Of a stretch of DNA of 43,883 bases, positions 18,575 to 26,740 are shown in pieces; the first letter of the stretch is position 1; every line of letters starts with the position of its first letter. Source of the DNA: an uncultured Ectothiorhodospiraceae bacterium (GTDB taxonomy: Bacteria; Pseudomonadota; Gammaproteobacteria; Nitrococcales; Nitrococcaceae). The DNA is taken from positions 1-43,883 of the forward strand of contig CAJXKP010000021.1 of NCBI GenBank assembly GCA_913055565.1, read 5' to 3'. The notes under the pieces were generated by a model. The model had not been told where the DNA came from. It did not search any database and worked only from the letters and a program-made list of their open reading frames with translations. Position numbers and translations under genes: made by a program.

Positions 18575-18644
18575 ACAGCGGTGGCCATCAGGGCAGTGGT
18601 GTCGCCGGAGTCGTAGGAGCCCGCTGTGATCTTGGCGGGGGTGA

Positions 18645-19034
18645 TCACACCGGTCGGTCGGGATACCACACCAGGGGCTCGGCGCTACGCTCACGGTCGA
18701 TGACGAAGCCGTGGCGCTTGTACCAGGCGAGCAGCGCCTCCTGTGTGAGGCCATTTTGGGTGTAGGCCGTGGCCTGGCCGAGCAGGGTGATCCGGTAGTC
18801 GTCGCACAAGGCCTTGATGTGCTCGATGAGCCGGCTGGCGTAACCTTCACCGCGGTGATTGGCATCCGTCTCGATACGGCAGAGCACGAGGTACGCGGAG
18901 TCGTTATCGAGGACCGCATAGGCGTGGCCGAACTGGCGGTAGTGGAGCCCGTCGTCCGGTTCGTGGGGCGAGGCGGGCTCGGTGTTCGCTAGCCACGCCT
19001 CGAAGGCGTCGTTGATGCTGTCTACCGCGGCCAT
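18645..19034 (-). CDS. GNAT family N-acetyltransferase
   Basis: A small acetyltransferase of 129 residues. The acetyl-CoA binding motif A is CRIETDANHRGEGYASRL, with HRGEGYA as the Q/RxxGxG/A loop; motif B ends in WYKRHGF. The substrate is unknown. GAGGAG lies just upstream of ATG 19034. It sits between imuB and dinF on the same strand, 110 bp after imuB, so it may be induced with the SOS block, but I see no separate LexA box here. Confidence 0.87.
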   Translation of the reverse strand: MAAVDSINDAFEAWLANTEPASPHEPDDGLHYRQFGHAYAVLDNDSAYLVLCRIETDANHRGEGYASRLIEHIKALCDDYRITLLGQATAYTQNGLTQEALLAWYKRHGFVIDRERSAEPLVWYPDRPV

Positions 19035-19144
19035 GATAGCTCTCCTCTCGCCGAGACGCCGATTGGCGAGCGAACACTACCATTCACCCGGCCTCGGTTC
19101 GATAGCGGTTTGTCCTGACGGATCGTCGGAATCGTCCGACGGAC

Positions 19145-20572
19145 TCAGCCGAAGAAGCCGTGGATGTACCAGTCCTGCCGGCAACGGCGGTTACGGTAGA
19201 TCCAGAGCTGTTCGCCGGCGGGGTTAACGGCGATGTAGTAGTCGCGGGTGATATCGCCACCGTCCCACCAGCCGGATTCGATGCGCTCCGGCCCCTGCTG
19301 GATCGTTAGCGGGCCCTGCCAGACGGGGCCGCGCTCGTTGAGGCCCAGGCGGATGGGCTCGTCGAGAAGCCATAGGGGGCGTGGCGGGGTCGCCAGCTCG
19401 GCGCTCGCCTTGCCCGGTGCTTGGTAACACCAGGCCCGTTCCGGGCGGTGCTCGGGGTGAGTGCCGAGGCCTTGGATACACGGCTCACCGAGCCGGGCCG
19501 CCAGGCGGTTGATCAAGGCCTCATCATCGTCTCGCCCCGCCGCCTGGTTGTCATCGAGGAGAGGGCGCTCGGTAGGCGGGGCGCGCTGTATGTCCCGGCA
19601 TTCGAGCTGGATGCCGATTACCGGCGCCGGCAGATGGATGCGTTCCAGGCGCTGGCGTAGCAGCTCGAAGAGGTGATCGAGGTCGCGACTTGGGGTAAGC
19701 AGCCCCAAGCCGAACGGGGTCGCGCTCTGGTATGGGTGCTCGAGCCGGAAGGTGATGCGCTGGGTTGCCGTCTCGGTGCCCTGCAGAAAGTTACATAGGC
19801 CCTGGATGAGCCGCTTGAGGCCGAACACGAGATGATCGCTGTTGGCTACCTCGGCGGGCAGTTCCAGGCGATCCGTGTAATGGGCCGGAGGCTGCCAGCG
19901 CGAGCGCGGATCCGGCGCGTTGCCGAGGGCTCGGTCGAGCTCGTCGATCAGGGCCGTGCCGAAGCGCTGGCATAGGCCGTCGCGCGGCAGGGCGAGGCAG
20001 TCACTGAGCCGCTCCATACCGAGGGCATCGAGTGCCTGATGCTGGCGCGCTGTCAGCGACAGCACCCCGATGGGCAGCTCGCCCATGCCCTCGGCGAGCT
20101 CCGATGGCGTCAAAAGGGGGCGCTCATGGCCTGCCCGCGCCCGCAGACGGGCGGCCGTGGGCGTGGGGGCGATGCCCAGGCGGGCGCTATGACCGAGCTC
20201 CGTAAGCGTGCCCTGGATACGACCACGCAGCTGCTCCAGGCCTCCGAAATAGCGCAGGCTGCCACCGATCTCCAGCAGTAGCTCGGCCGGCGGGGCTGGG
20301 CTGATGTCGCTGCTATAGGCCAGTAGGCCGGCGCTCAAGCGCTCCAGTAGCTCGCCCTCAGCCTGCTTATCGCGCTCGCGCACGCATAGCGACGGCACCA
20401 GCGCCTGGGCGCCGGCCAGGCCCAAACCGGGGGTGACGCCGCCGCGTAGAGCCGCCGTATTGGCCTGGGTGACCTCCCGGCCATCGATGACCACCAGCGG
20501 CTCGTTGTTGCCGTTACCCCGCTCGAAGACCGTGAGGGCAAGCCAGGGTAGATGGATGCCGAGCCAGAGCAT
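19145..20572 (-). CDS. imuB: ImuB, catalytically inactive Y-family polymerase homologue
   Basis: A protein of 475 residues with a Y-family polymerase fold: palm and fingers to about 240, then a little-finger-like region, and the ImuB C-terminal block with PRPLWLLDEP, GWWDGGDITRDYY and QDWYIHGFFG. The acidic catalytic positions are missing: the N-terminal strand has no metal-binding Asp (LGIHLPWLALTVFE), and the second acidic pair is replaced by LLEIGG. ImuB acts as a scaffold between ImuA, the beta clamp and the error-prone polymerase DnaE2 in mutagenic repair. GAGGCG lies before ATG 20572, 67 bp after imuA. dnaE2 does not follow. Confidence 0.92.
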   Translation of the reverse strand: MLWLGIHLPWLALTVFERGNGNNEPLVVIDGREVTQANTAALRGGVTPGLGLAGAQALVPSLCVRERDKQAEGELLERLSAGLLAYSSDISPAPPAELLLEIGGSLRYFGGLEQLRGRIQGTLTELGHSARLGIAPTPTAARLRARAGHERPLLTPSELAEGMGELPIGVLSLTARQHQALDALGMERLSDCLALPRDGLCQRFGTALIDELDRALGNAPDPRSRWQPPAHYTDRLELPAEVANSDHLVFGLKRLIQGLCNFLQGTETATQRITFRLEHPYQSATPFGLGLLTPSRDLDHLFELLRQRLERIHLPAPVIGIQLECRDIQRAPPTERPLLDDNQAAGRDDDEALINRLAARLGEPCIQGLGTHPEHRPERAWCYQAPGKASAELATPPRPLWLLDEPIRLGLNERGPVWQGPLTIQQGPERIESGWWDGGDITRDYYIAVNPAGEQLWIYRNRRCRQDWYIHGFFG

Positions 20573-20639
20573 GCGTTATCAATCGCCTCGGCGAGACATT
20601 ATCGATGCCTGTCCCTCGTCCTTGCCCGCTTGGTCGGCG

Positions 20640-21494
20640 CTAGCGCCGCCGAGGAGGCAGCCCCTGCTCGCGTTCGCCGCGAGGGGTTGTGTTGGCGTCG
20701 CTCGCGGCGGCCAGTGGCAGATCCATCTGGGCGGCACGCCGGGGGGTATTGCTGCCCCGCCGTCCAGAGCGTCGGATGCTGGTGCTCGGTGTTCGCTCGG
20801 ATCGTGACGGCGCCTCGGGTTGGCGGGGCATCGCTGCGGGTTCCTCATCGCGGCTCCCCGGTGTTGGGGGGTTGTCGAGGTCCAGCGCCAGATTGTCGTA
20901 GCGGGCCCCGCCGCGGCATTTCAAGATATGGGCATGTGGCGTCTCGCCCGGTGCGCGGGTTAGCCGCAATCGCAGGGCGGCCGGCGAGGGTTGCTCCGCC
21001 GCGCGCGTCTCCCGGAAGAGCACGCCCAGGGTGTCACCGGCCTCGGCGGCGAGTTGGAGCCGGCGCATGCTCTGGTCGTCGATGCAGCGTGGCCAGGCGA
21101 GGACGGCACCGCAGGTGCCAGTTCGCAGGGCCTGCTCGACGGCCCACAGGCTGTCCGTGCGGTCATCGGGATGGATGAGCAGCAGGCGCGACAGGTCGAT
21201 GCCGTATTGGCGCAGTGCCGGGGCATAAGGGATATGGGGCGGCGCCACCAGCGCGATCCAGCCACCCTGGTGGCTCAGGCGGGCCAGCGCGGGCATGAGC
21301 AGGCTCAGCTCGCCGATGCCGGCTTGATCATACAGGATCTCGGTCAACGCCCCGCGCGGCCAGCCGCCACCAGGCAGGACGCCGTCCAGGGACGGATGCT
21401 CGCTGGCGATGCGAGCGGTGTCATCGTGGCGGGCCGGCTCGCCGGCTCGCCAGATGGCGGGGTTGTCGAGCAGGGCGTCCAGGGAATCGTTCAT
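20640..21494 (-). CDS. imuA: ImuA, translesion synthesis accessory protein
   Basis: A RecA/SulA-related protein of 284 residues. The start reads HPSLDGVLPGGGWPRGALTE, where the RecA-type loop has no Lys/Thr Walker A, as is usual in ImuA. The core includes PPHIPYAPALRQYGIDLSRL and RRLQLAAEAG. A long basic and Ser-rich tail (about 215-284) carries QMDLPL at 256-261, which resembles a beta-clamp binding motif. The ATG at 21494 is preferred (GAGG 7 nt upstream) over 21506. It lies 37 bp after lexA, on the same strand and probably the same transcript. Confidence 0.9.
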   Translation of the reverse strand: MNDSLDALLDNPAIWRAGEPARHDDTARIASEHPSLDGVLPGGGWPRGALTEILYDQAGIGELSLLMPALARLSHQGGWIALVAPPHIPYAPALRQYGIDLSRLLLIHPDDRTDSLWAVEQALRTGTCGAVLAWPRCIDDQSMRRLQLAAEAGDTLGVLFRETRAAEQPSPAALRLRLTRAPGETPHAHILKCRGGARYDNLALDLDNPPTPGSRDEEPAAMPRQPEAPSRSERTPSTSIRRSGRRGSNTPRRAAQMDLPLAAASDANTTPRGEREQGLPPRRR

Positions 21495-21531
21495 GGCGGA
21501 CCTCATTGGCTGTCTCAGCTAGCGGCTGACG

Positions 21532-22167
21532 CTAGAGCGAGGCTCGGATGACACCGACGCCCTGACCCTCGATGGCCAGGCCCTCGGTGCGCAGATCCAG
21601 CTCGATGGGCTCGAACTCGGGGTTCTCCGGTAGGAGATAGACCATCGGGCCCTCCTGCTGGAAACGCTTGACCGTGACCTCATCGTTGAGCCGTGCCACC
21701 ACGATCTGCCCGTTCTGGATATCGGATGTGCGGTGGACGGCCAGTAGGTCGTCTTCAAAGATGCCGATGTCCTTCATGCTCATACCGCGTACGCGCAGCA
21801 GGTAATCGGCGCGTGGCGAGAACAGATCGGGCGTGATCGGGTAGCGCCAGTCGATGTGCTCCTCGGCGAGGACCGGGCTCCCGGCGGCCACGCGGCCTAC
21901 CACTGGCAGACCGCTGTCTTCGGCATCCGTGGCGTCGTTCGTGCTACCGGCGGGCTGGAGCAGTAGCCGGATGCCTCGCGAGGTCCCCGCGCGAATCTCG
22001 AGAGCGCCCTTGCGCTCCAGGGCGCGGAGGTGTTGCTCGGCGGCGTTGGGGGAGCGAAAACCGAGCTCCTGGGCGATCTCGCTACGCGTCGGTGGGTACC
22101 CGGTTTCCGCAATGCAGCGCTGAATCAGCGCGATGATCTGTTGCTGGCGTGGTGTTAGCTCATCCAT
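21532..22167 (-). CDS. lexA: LexA repressor
   Basis: SOS repressor of 211 residues. The N-terminal winged helix has [12 protein letters not shown] and [20 protein letters not shown]. The self-cleavage site is Ala95-Gly96 (VAAGSP) and the catalytic dyad is Ser130 (GMSMKD) and Lys167 (VTVKRF). A perfect LexA box overlaps the promoter, so it is self-repressed. It heads the imuA-imuB-GNAT-dinF block on the minus strand and is divergent from relA. Cleavage on RecA filaments would release the whole block. Confidence 0.97.
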   Translation of the reverse strand: MDELTPRQQQIIALIQRCIAETGYPPTRSEIAQELGFRSPNAAEQHLRALERKGALEIRAGTSRGIRLLLQPAGSTNDATDAEDSGLPVVGRVAAGSPVLAEEHIDWRYPITPDLFSPRADYLLRVRGMSMKDIGIFEDDLLAVHRTSDIQNGQIVVARLNDEVTVKRFQQEGPMVYLLPENPEFEPIELDLRTEGLAIEGQGVGVIRASL

Positions 22168-22184
22168 AGCGATCGCCTCGAATG

Positions 22185-22200
22185 CTGTTTATAAATACAG
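22185..22200. promoter_or_regulatory. LexA box (SOS operator)
   Basis: CTGTTTATAAATACAG is a perfect CTGT-N8-ACAG with an AT-rich centre. It lies 18 bp upstream of the lexA ATG and overlaps the -10 element of the lexA promoter. Confidence 0.93.
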
Positions 22201-22225
22201 TAGTCGTTTGCGCCGTAGGGTGCAA
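22197..22225 (-). promoter_or_regulatory. lexA promoter
   Basis: On the minus strand TTGCAC (22220-22225) and TACTGT (22197-22202) are 17 nt apart. The -10 overlaps the LexA box by 4 bp, so bound LexA would block polymerase. Confidence 0.7.
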
Positions 22226-22365
22226 GGGTTGAACCCGGAGCAGGTTCGTGTGGTCTGCGAGGGCGACAGTAATAAGGCTTCGTTAGTATCATGCAGCAGT
22301 TGTCGCGAACCCACGCGGTAGCGAGTCAGGTGCTACGAGAGCCGCTCAATAGGGGGCCATACGGG

Positions 22366-24579
22366 ATGGTGCAAGTCTCCGGCGAGTTCGAGGACACCAC
22401 TGAGCTGCCCCTGGCATTCGACAGCTGGGTCGAGCGGCTGCCGGTCGCTCTGGAGCCGGCGGAACGGGCGTTGCTCGAGCGGGCGTGGTATCACGCCGGT
22501 GAGCATCTCGGAGACCGCTATCGCCGCGCGGGGGAATCCTTCTTCAGCCACGCGGCGAGCGTGGCCAGCATCGTAGGCGGCCTCAAGCTCGACCGCGATA
22601 CGCTGGTGGCCTCATTGCTCCACGATCTGCCGTGGTTCGAGGGCTTCGACGGCGAGGCGCTGGCGCGTACCTTCGGCGACGACGTAGCTACCCTCGTGGA
22701 TGGCACCGCTCGTATGGTCGTGGTCAGCGATCTCCATCGCGATCCCAAGAACAGCGACAGCGGTGATCGCGTCGAGGCCTTACGCAAGATGCTGCTGGCC
22801 ATGGCGCGCGATATCCGCGTGGTCTTCATCGTCCTCGCCGAACGTCTGCACGACATGCGTGCGCTCAAGGGCCTCGATGATGCCGAGTGCCGCACCATCG
22901 CCCGCGAGACCCAGGATCTGCACGCCCCGCTCGCCAATCGCCTGGGCATCTGGCAGATCAAGTGGGAGCTCGAGGATCTGTCTTTCCGCTACCTCGATCC
23001 GGTGACCTACAAGCGCATCGCCAAGCTCCTGGCCGAGAAGCGTGTGGACCGTGAGCGCTACATCGCCCAGGTGCGCGATCAGCTCGCGGCCGCCCTGGAC
23101 CAGGCCGGTGTCGAGGCGGATGTGGCGGGGCGGCCCAAGCACATCTACAGCATCTGGCGGAAGATGCAGCGCAAGGGCCTGGGCTTCCACGAGCTCTTCG
23201 ATATCCGAGCGGTTCGGGTCCTGGTCAACGATGTCGCCCAGTGCTATGCCGCGCTCGGTGTGGTTCATGCGGTGTGGCAGCCCATCCCGGGCGAGTTCGA
23301 TGACTACATCGCGACGCCCAAGGACAATAACTACCAATCCCTGCACACGGCCGTGGTTGGTCCCGAGGGTAAGAACGTCGAGATCCAGATCCGCACCGGG
23401 GAGATGCATCAGCACGCGGAGCTGGGCGTGGCGGCCCACTGGCGCTACAAGGAGGGCGTGGGCGCCGATCCGTCGTTCGATCAGAAGGTTGCCTGGCTGC
23501 GTCAGCTCCTGGAGACCCCGGCGGATGACCAGGGCGAGGACGACCTCATCGACCGCTTCAAGGCCGAGGTCTTCGAGGACCGCGTCTATGTCATAACGCC
23601 CCAGGGCGATGTCATCGATCTACCGCGCGGTGCCACGCCGCTAGATTTCGCCTATCAGGTTCATACCGAGATCGGCCACCGCTGCCGGGGCGCCAAGATC
23701 AACGGGCGGATTGTGCCGCTGACTACCGAGCTGCGTAACGGCGATCAGATCGAGGTGCTAACGGCGCGCGAGCCGCGCCCCAGTCGGGACTGGCTCAACC
23801 CGGCCCGCGGGTATCTGCGTACGCCGCGAGCGCGCGCCAAGGCGCGGGCCTGGTTCAAGCGCCTGGATTTCGACCACAACGCCGCCGAGGGCCGCCAGAT
23901 CCTGGATCGCGAGCTCCACCGTCTCGGGCTCACGGGCATGAAGCTCGAGCACATCGCCTCTCGGGCCGGTTATGCGCAGGTGGCTGAGCTATTGGCCGCG
24001 ATCGGACGCGGCGATATCTCGGGCGGTCAGATTGCCGGCCTGGTCAGTGATTACCTGCTACCGGCCCAAGATGACGATGCGCTTCCGGTCCGGCACTCAC
24101 AGCAGACGCGCCAGTCCGGCGGGGATGACGATGTCACCATCTATGGGATCGGCAATCTACTCACGCGCATGGCCGGCTGCTGCCAGCCGGCGCCGGGAGA
24201 TCCCATCATCGGCTTTATCACCCAGGGTCAGGGGGTGACGGTGCATCGCCATGACTGCGACAAGGTCCAGCGCTACGAGGAGGCCGGCGACGAGCGCCTG
24301 ATCGAGGTGAGCTGGGCCAACGGCCAGCGCCATCGCTACCCCGTGGCCATCCAGGTCGAGGCCTTTGATCGCCAGGGCCTGATGAAGGATATTACCGCGG
24401 TCCTGACCCAGGAGCGGATTAACGTCACGGCCACGAATACGCGCGCCGACCCGAATGATCAGCTCGCGCGCATGACGTTAACGCTGGAGGTCCAGGATGT
24501 GGCGCAAATGAGCCGCGTCATGGATCGCGTGGCGGCGCTTCGCAACGTCCGCGATGTCCGCCGGGTGCCTAGCGGCTGA
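22366..24579 (+). CDS. relA: GTP pyrophosphokinase RelA
   Basis: A (p)ppGpp synthetase of 737 residues, cytoplasmic and ribosome-associated. The order is: degenerate HD hydrolase domain (about 50-180), synthetase domain with EFDDYIATPKDNNYQSLHT (EFDD at 310-313), TGS domain, zinc-finger-like region with AGCCQPAPGD, and a C-terminal ACT domain. The EXDD motif marks monofunctional RelA; bifunctional enzymes have RXKD. The HD site keeps His86-Asp87 but has AER instead of ADR (Glu159), so hydrolysis is unlikely. ATG 22366 has AGGGGG 9 nt upstream and begins MVQV like other RelA proteins; the frame is open to 22291. It is divergent from lexA. Confidence 0.94.
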   Translation: MVQVSGEFEDTTELPLAFDSWVERLPVALEPAERALLERAWYHAGEHLGDRYRRAGESFFSHAASVASIVGGLKLDRDTLVASLLHDLPWFEGFDGEALARTFGDDVATLVDGTARMVVVSDLHRDPKNSDSGDRVEALRKMLLAMARDIRVVFIVLAERLHDMRALKGLDDAECRTIARETQDLHAPLANRLGIWQIKWELEDLSFRYLDPVTYKRIAKLLAEKRVDRERYIAQVRDQLAAALDQAGVEADVAGRPKHIYSIWRKMQRKGLGFHELFDIRAVRVLVNDVAQCYAALGVVHAVWQPIPGEFDDYIATPKDNNYQSLHTAVVGPEGKNVEIQIRTGEMHQHAELGVAAHWRYKEGVGADPSFDQKVAWLRQLLETPADDQGEDDLIDRFKAEVFEDRVYVITPQGDVIDLPRGATPLDFAYQVHTEIGHRCRGAKINGRIVPLTTELRNGDQIEVLTAREPRPSRDWLNPARGYLRTPRARAKARAWFKRLDFDHNAAEGRQILDRELHRLGLTGMKLEHIASRAGYAQVAELLAAIGRGDISGGQIAGLVSDYLLPAQDDDALPVRHSQQTRQSGGDDDVTIYGIGNLLTRMAGCCQPAPGDPIIGFITQGQGVTVHRHDCDKVQRYEEAGDERLIEVSWANGQRHRYPVAIQVEAFDRQGLMKDITAVLTQERINVTATNTRADPNDQLARMTLTLEVQDVAQMSRVMDRVAALRNVRDVRRVPSG

Positions 24580-24705
24580 GTCATGCCCCGCGCTTCGATG
24601 GGACCGGGCGCCGGGGCGAAGGCCATCCGAGATGCCCCGGCGCGTGTTCGGGGGCGCTCGGCTGCAGCATCGAGCCACCCTACCGGTTGCCATCCGGTGG
24701 AGCGG

Positions 24706-25980
24706 CTACAGGGGCTGCGAGTCGCTAGTCGGCCACTGGATGGCAGCCTGCAGCACGCCTTCCTGCGGGTATCGGAATTCGAATCGCGCATTAAACCGTT
24801 CAGTGATGCTGCGTACGATTCGCAGCCCTAGGCCATCGCTACGCCCGGGGCTGTGAGCCGGGCTGGTCTGGGTCCGGTTGGTTACCGTCATGACGAGTTC
24901 GGAGCCCATCCTCTGGGCCTGGAGTTCCACCGGATCCTCGCCAGAGCCGTGGCGCAGGGCGTTTTCCAGCAGATTGCGTAGGGCTGCTGTAGCCAGTGGT
25001 GCGGGAACGGCCAGATCCGGTAGGCACGGTCCCGCCTCAACCCTGATCCGGTCCCCATTGGGCAGGTCCGCCATGGCCTGGTGGATAACCGTCTCGGCGG
25101 GCGCGCTTGCGCCGCTGTCGGCGCCGCCGCGTTCAACACGCGCGAGCATCAGCAACTGCTCAATGATGCGCTGCAGGCGTTGCATGGCGGTGTTCGCCTG
25201 ATCCAGGGCCGGGGCTGCTTCCGGCGCCTGGCGTTGAGCAACCTGCAGGTGGGTCTTAATGGCGGTCAGCGGTGTACGCAGCTCATGCGCCGCCTGGTTG
25301 GCAAATTCCTGCTCCCGCTGTAAGGCGTCGTTCAATCGCGCTAAGAGGCTGTTCAATGTTGCGATCACCGGCTGCAGTTCGGCGGGCGTTGAACCGATGT
25401 CGACCGGAGCGAGCATGGAGGGGCTGCGTTGGGAAACCGCCCGGTTCAACTTCTCCAGGGGCGCTAGGCCGCGGTTTACGCCAATCCAGACGACGCCGAT
25501 GCCGCCTGTGAGCGCTAGGGCGAAGGGCGTTACCAACACCAAGAGGATACCCTGGCGCAGTTCATCCCGTTCGCTCATGCGGTCGGCGGTCGTGATGCGC
25601 AGGCCATTGTGCGCCTGGGTATAGACGCGCCAACGCTCACCATCGATCTCGGTGGTGCGGTAGCCTAGTTCGTGGGCCGCCAGGCCCTGGCCGTCCGCGC
25701 CTTCGGTGCGTACAAGCACCTCACCGCTGGCGGACTGTATTTGGCAGGCCACGCCCTCGGATGCCGGTTCGACTAACTCGGTGTCGCCGCGAGGTTGCTC
25801 CAGCAGCTCGGGCTGACGGGCCATGAGGCCGGCGACCATCTGGGCCGAGGCGGCCAGGCGGTCGTCCAGGGTATCCGCAATCTGGCTGCGTAGATCCCAA
25901 AACAGCAGCGCGGCGGCCAACGTCCATAGCAGGCCCAAGGCGAGCCCTACGCCCAGAACCAGGCGTCGTTTTAGTGTCAT
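24706..25980 (-). CDS. Sensor histidine kinase
   Basis: A kinase of 424 residues with two membrane helices (about 8-28 and 143-168) around a periplasmic sensor loop of about 110 residues. A HAMP-like linker follows, then the H box AAHELRTPLTAIKTH with phospho-acceptor His232, the N box LLENALRHG and the G box GLGLRIVRSI. The build is that of the QseC/PmrB group. Its start overlaps the regulator stop by 4 nt (ATGA), so the pair is coupled. The signal is unknown; the neighbouring divergent dsbD operon suggests envelope thiol or metal stress (inference). The short gap to relA (24580-24705) has no gene. Confidence 0.92.
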   Translation of the reverse strand: MTLKRRLVLGVGLALGLLWTLAAALLFWDLRSQIADTLDDRLAASAQMVAGLMARQPELLEQPRGDTELVEPASEGVACQIQSASGEVLVRTEGADGQGLAAHELGYRTTEIDGERWRVYTQAHNGLRITTADRMSERDELRQGILLVLVTPFALALTGGIGVVWIGVNRGLAPLEKLNRAVSQRSPSMLAPVDIGSTPAELQPVIATLNSLLARLNDALQREQEFANQAAHELRTPLTAIKTHLQVAQRQAPEAAPALDQANTAMQRLQRIIEQLLMLARVERGGADSGASAPAETVIHQAMADLPNGDRIRVEAGPCLPDLAVPAPLATAALRNLLENALRHGSGEDPVELQAQRMGSELVMTVTNRTQTSPAHSPGRSDGLGLRIVRSITERFNARFEFRYPQEGVLQAAIQWPTSDSQPL

Positions 25981-26663
25981 GATCGTTCTCCAGGCCCCTC
26001 GGCGGGTGGTGGTCCCAAGCGGTAACCCATGCCCCGCACGGTCTGGATCAGCTCGCGCCCGAGCTTCTGGCGCAGATGGTGGATGTGTACATTGACGGCA
26101 TTGCTACCGATGTCAGTCCCCATGCCGTAGAGGGCGTCCTTGAGCTGGTCCTCGGTGAGGAGGTTGTTGCCCGCACGCAGGAACTTGTCCAGCAGGAGGA
26201 GCTCCCGGCGGGAGAGGGTGACCGGCACGCCGCCCAGCGTCACCTCGCCTCGTTCAGGGAACAAGCGCAGGCAGCCGTGCTCGATGACGGGCGAGGCCTG
26301 CCCCGCGCTCCGGCGAAGTAAGGCCCGCAGCCGGGCGGTCAGTTCATCCAGATCGAAGGGCTTGAGGACATAATCATCCGCCCCGGTGTCCAGCCCGGTT
26401 ACGCGGTCTGCCATGGCATCCCTGGCGGTCAGCACCAGTACGGGTACGTTCACGCCGCGCGTTCGCCACCGGCGCATGAGCTCCAGGCCGTCGCCGTCCG
26501 GGAGGCCTAGATCCAGTATCACGATATCCGTGGCCACCGTCGTCATGGCGCTATCCGCACTCGTGGCATCGGTAACCCAATCCACGACGAAGGACTCCAT
26601 CTCGAGGCCGCTAATCAGGCCCGAGGCGACGAGCTCATCGTCTTCAATCAAAAGCACATGCAT
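25977..26663 (-). CDS. OmpR-family response regulator
   Basis: A regulator of 228 residues: an N-terminal receiver with the acidic pocket EDD (7-9), phospho-acceptor Asp51 (ILDLGLPDGDG) and Lys in LKPFDLDEL, then an OmpR/PhoB winged helix with VNVHIHHLRQKLG and TVRGMGYRL. It resembles QseB/PmrA. ATG 26663 has AGAGG about 10 nt upstream; the frame to 26699 is not preferred. It is divergent from dsbD, and the shared intergenic DNA has TTAA repeats of the kind bound by this subfamily. Confidence 0.92.
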   Translation of the reverse strand: MHVLLIEDDELVASGLISGLEMESFVVDWVTDATSADSAMTTVATDIVILDLGLPDGDGLELMRRWRTRGVNVPVLVLTARDAMADRVTGLDTGADDYVLKPFDLDELTARLRALLRRSAGQASPVIEHGCLRLFPERGEVTLGGVPVTLSRRELLLLDKFLRAGNNLLTEDQLKDALYGMGTDIGSNAVNVHIHHLRQKLGRELIQTVRGMGYRLGPPPAEGPGERS

Positions 26664-26676
26664 GGTGGTACAACCT

Positions 26677-26723
26677 CTTAATGCCCAGTTAATCCGCACT
26701 CGTCAGAGTGCGTCCCCATTAAC
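26677..26723. promoter_or_regulatory. Candidate response-regulator operator between regulator and dsbD
   Basis: CTTAAT (26677-26682) and GTTAAT (26688-26693) are 11 bp apart, the spacing of PmrA/QseB-type direct repeats. A third half-site in inverse order, CATTAAC, is at 26717-26723. Between them is a perfect palindrome, GCACTC-gtca-GAGTGC (26696-26711). The first repeat overlaps the ribosome site of the regulator gene. Binding by the adjacent regulator is inferred. Confidence 0.5.
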
Positions 26724-26740
26724 GGGCGCAAGGAGATAGT

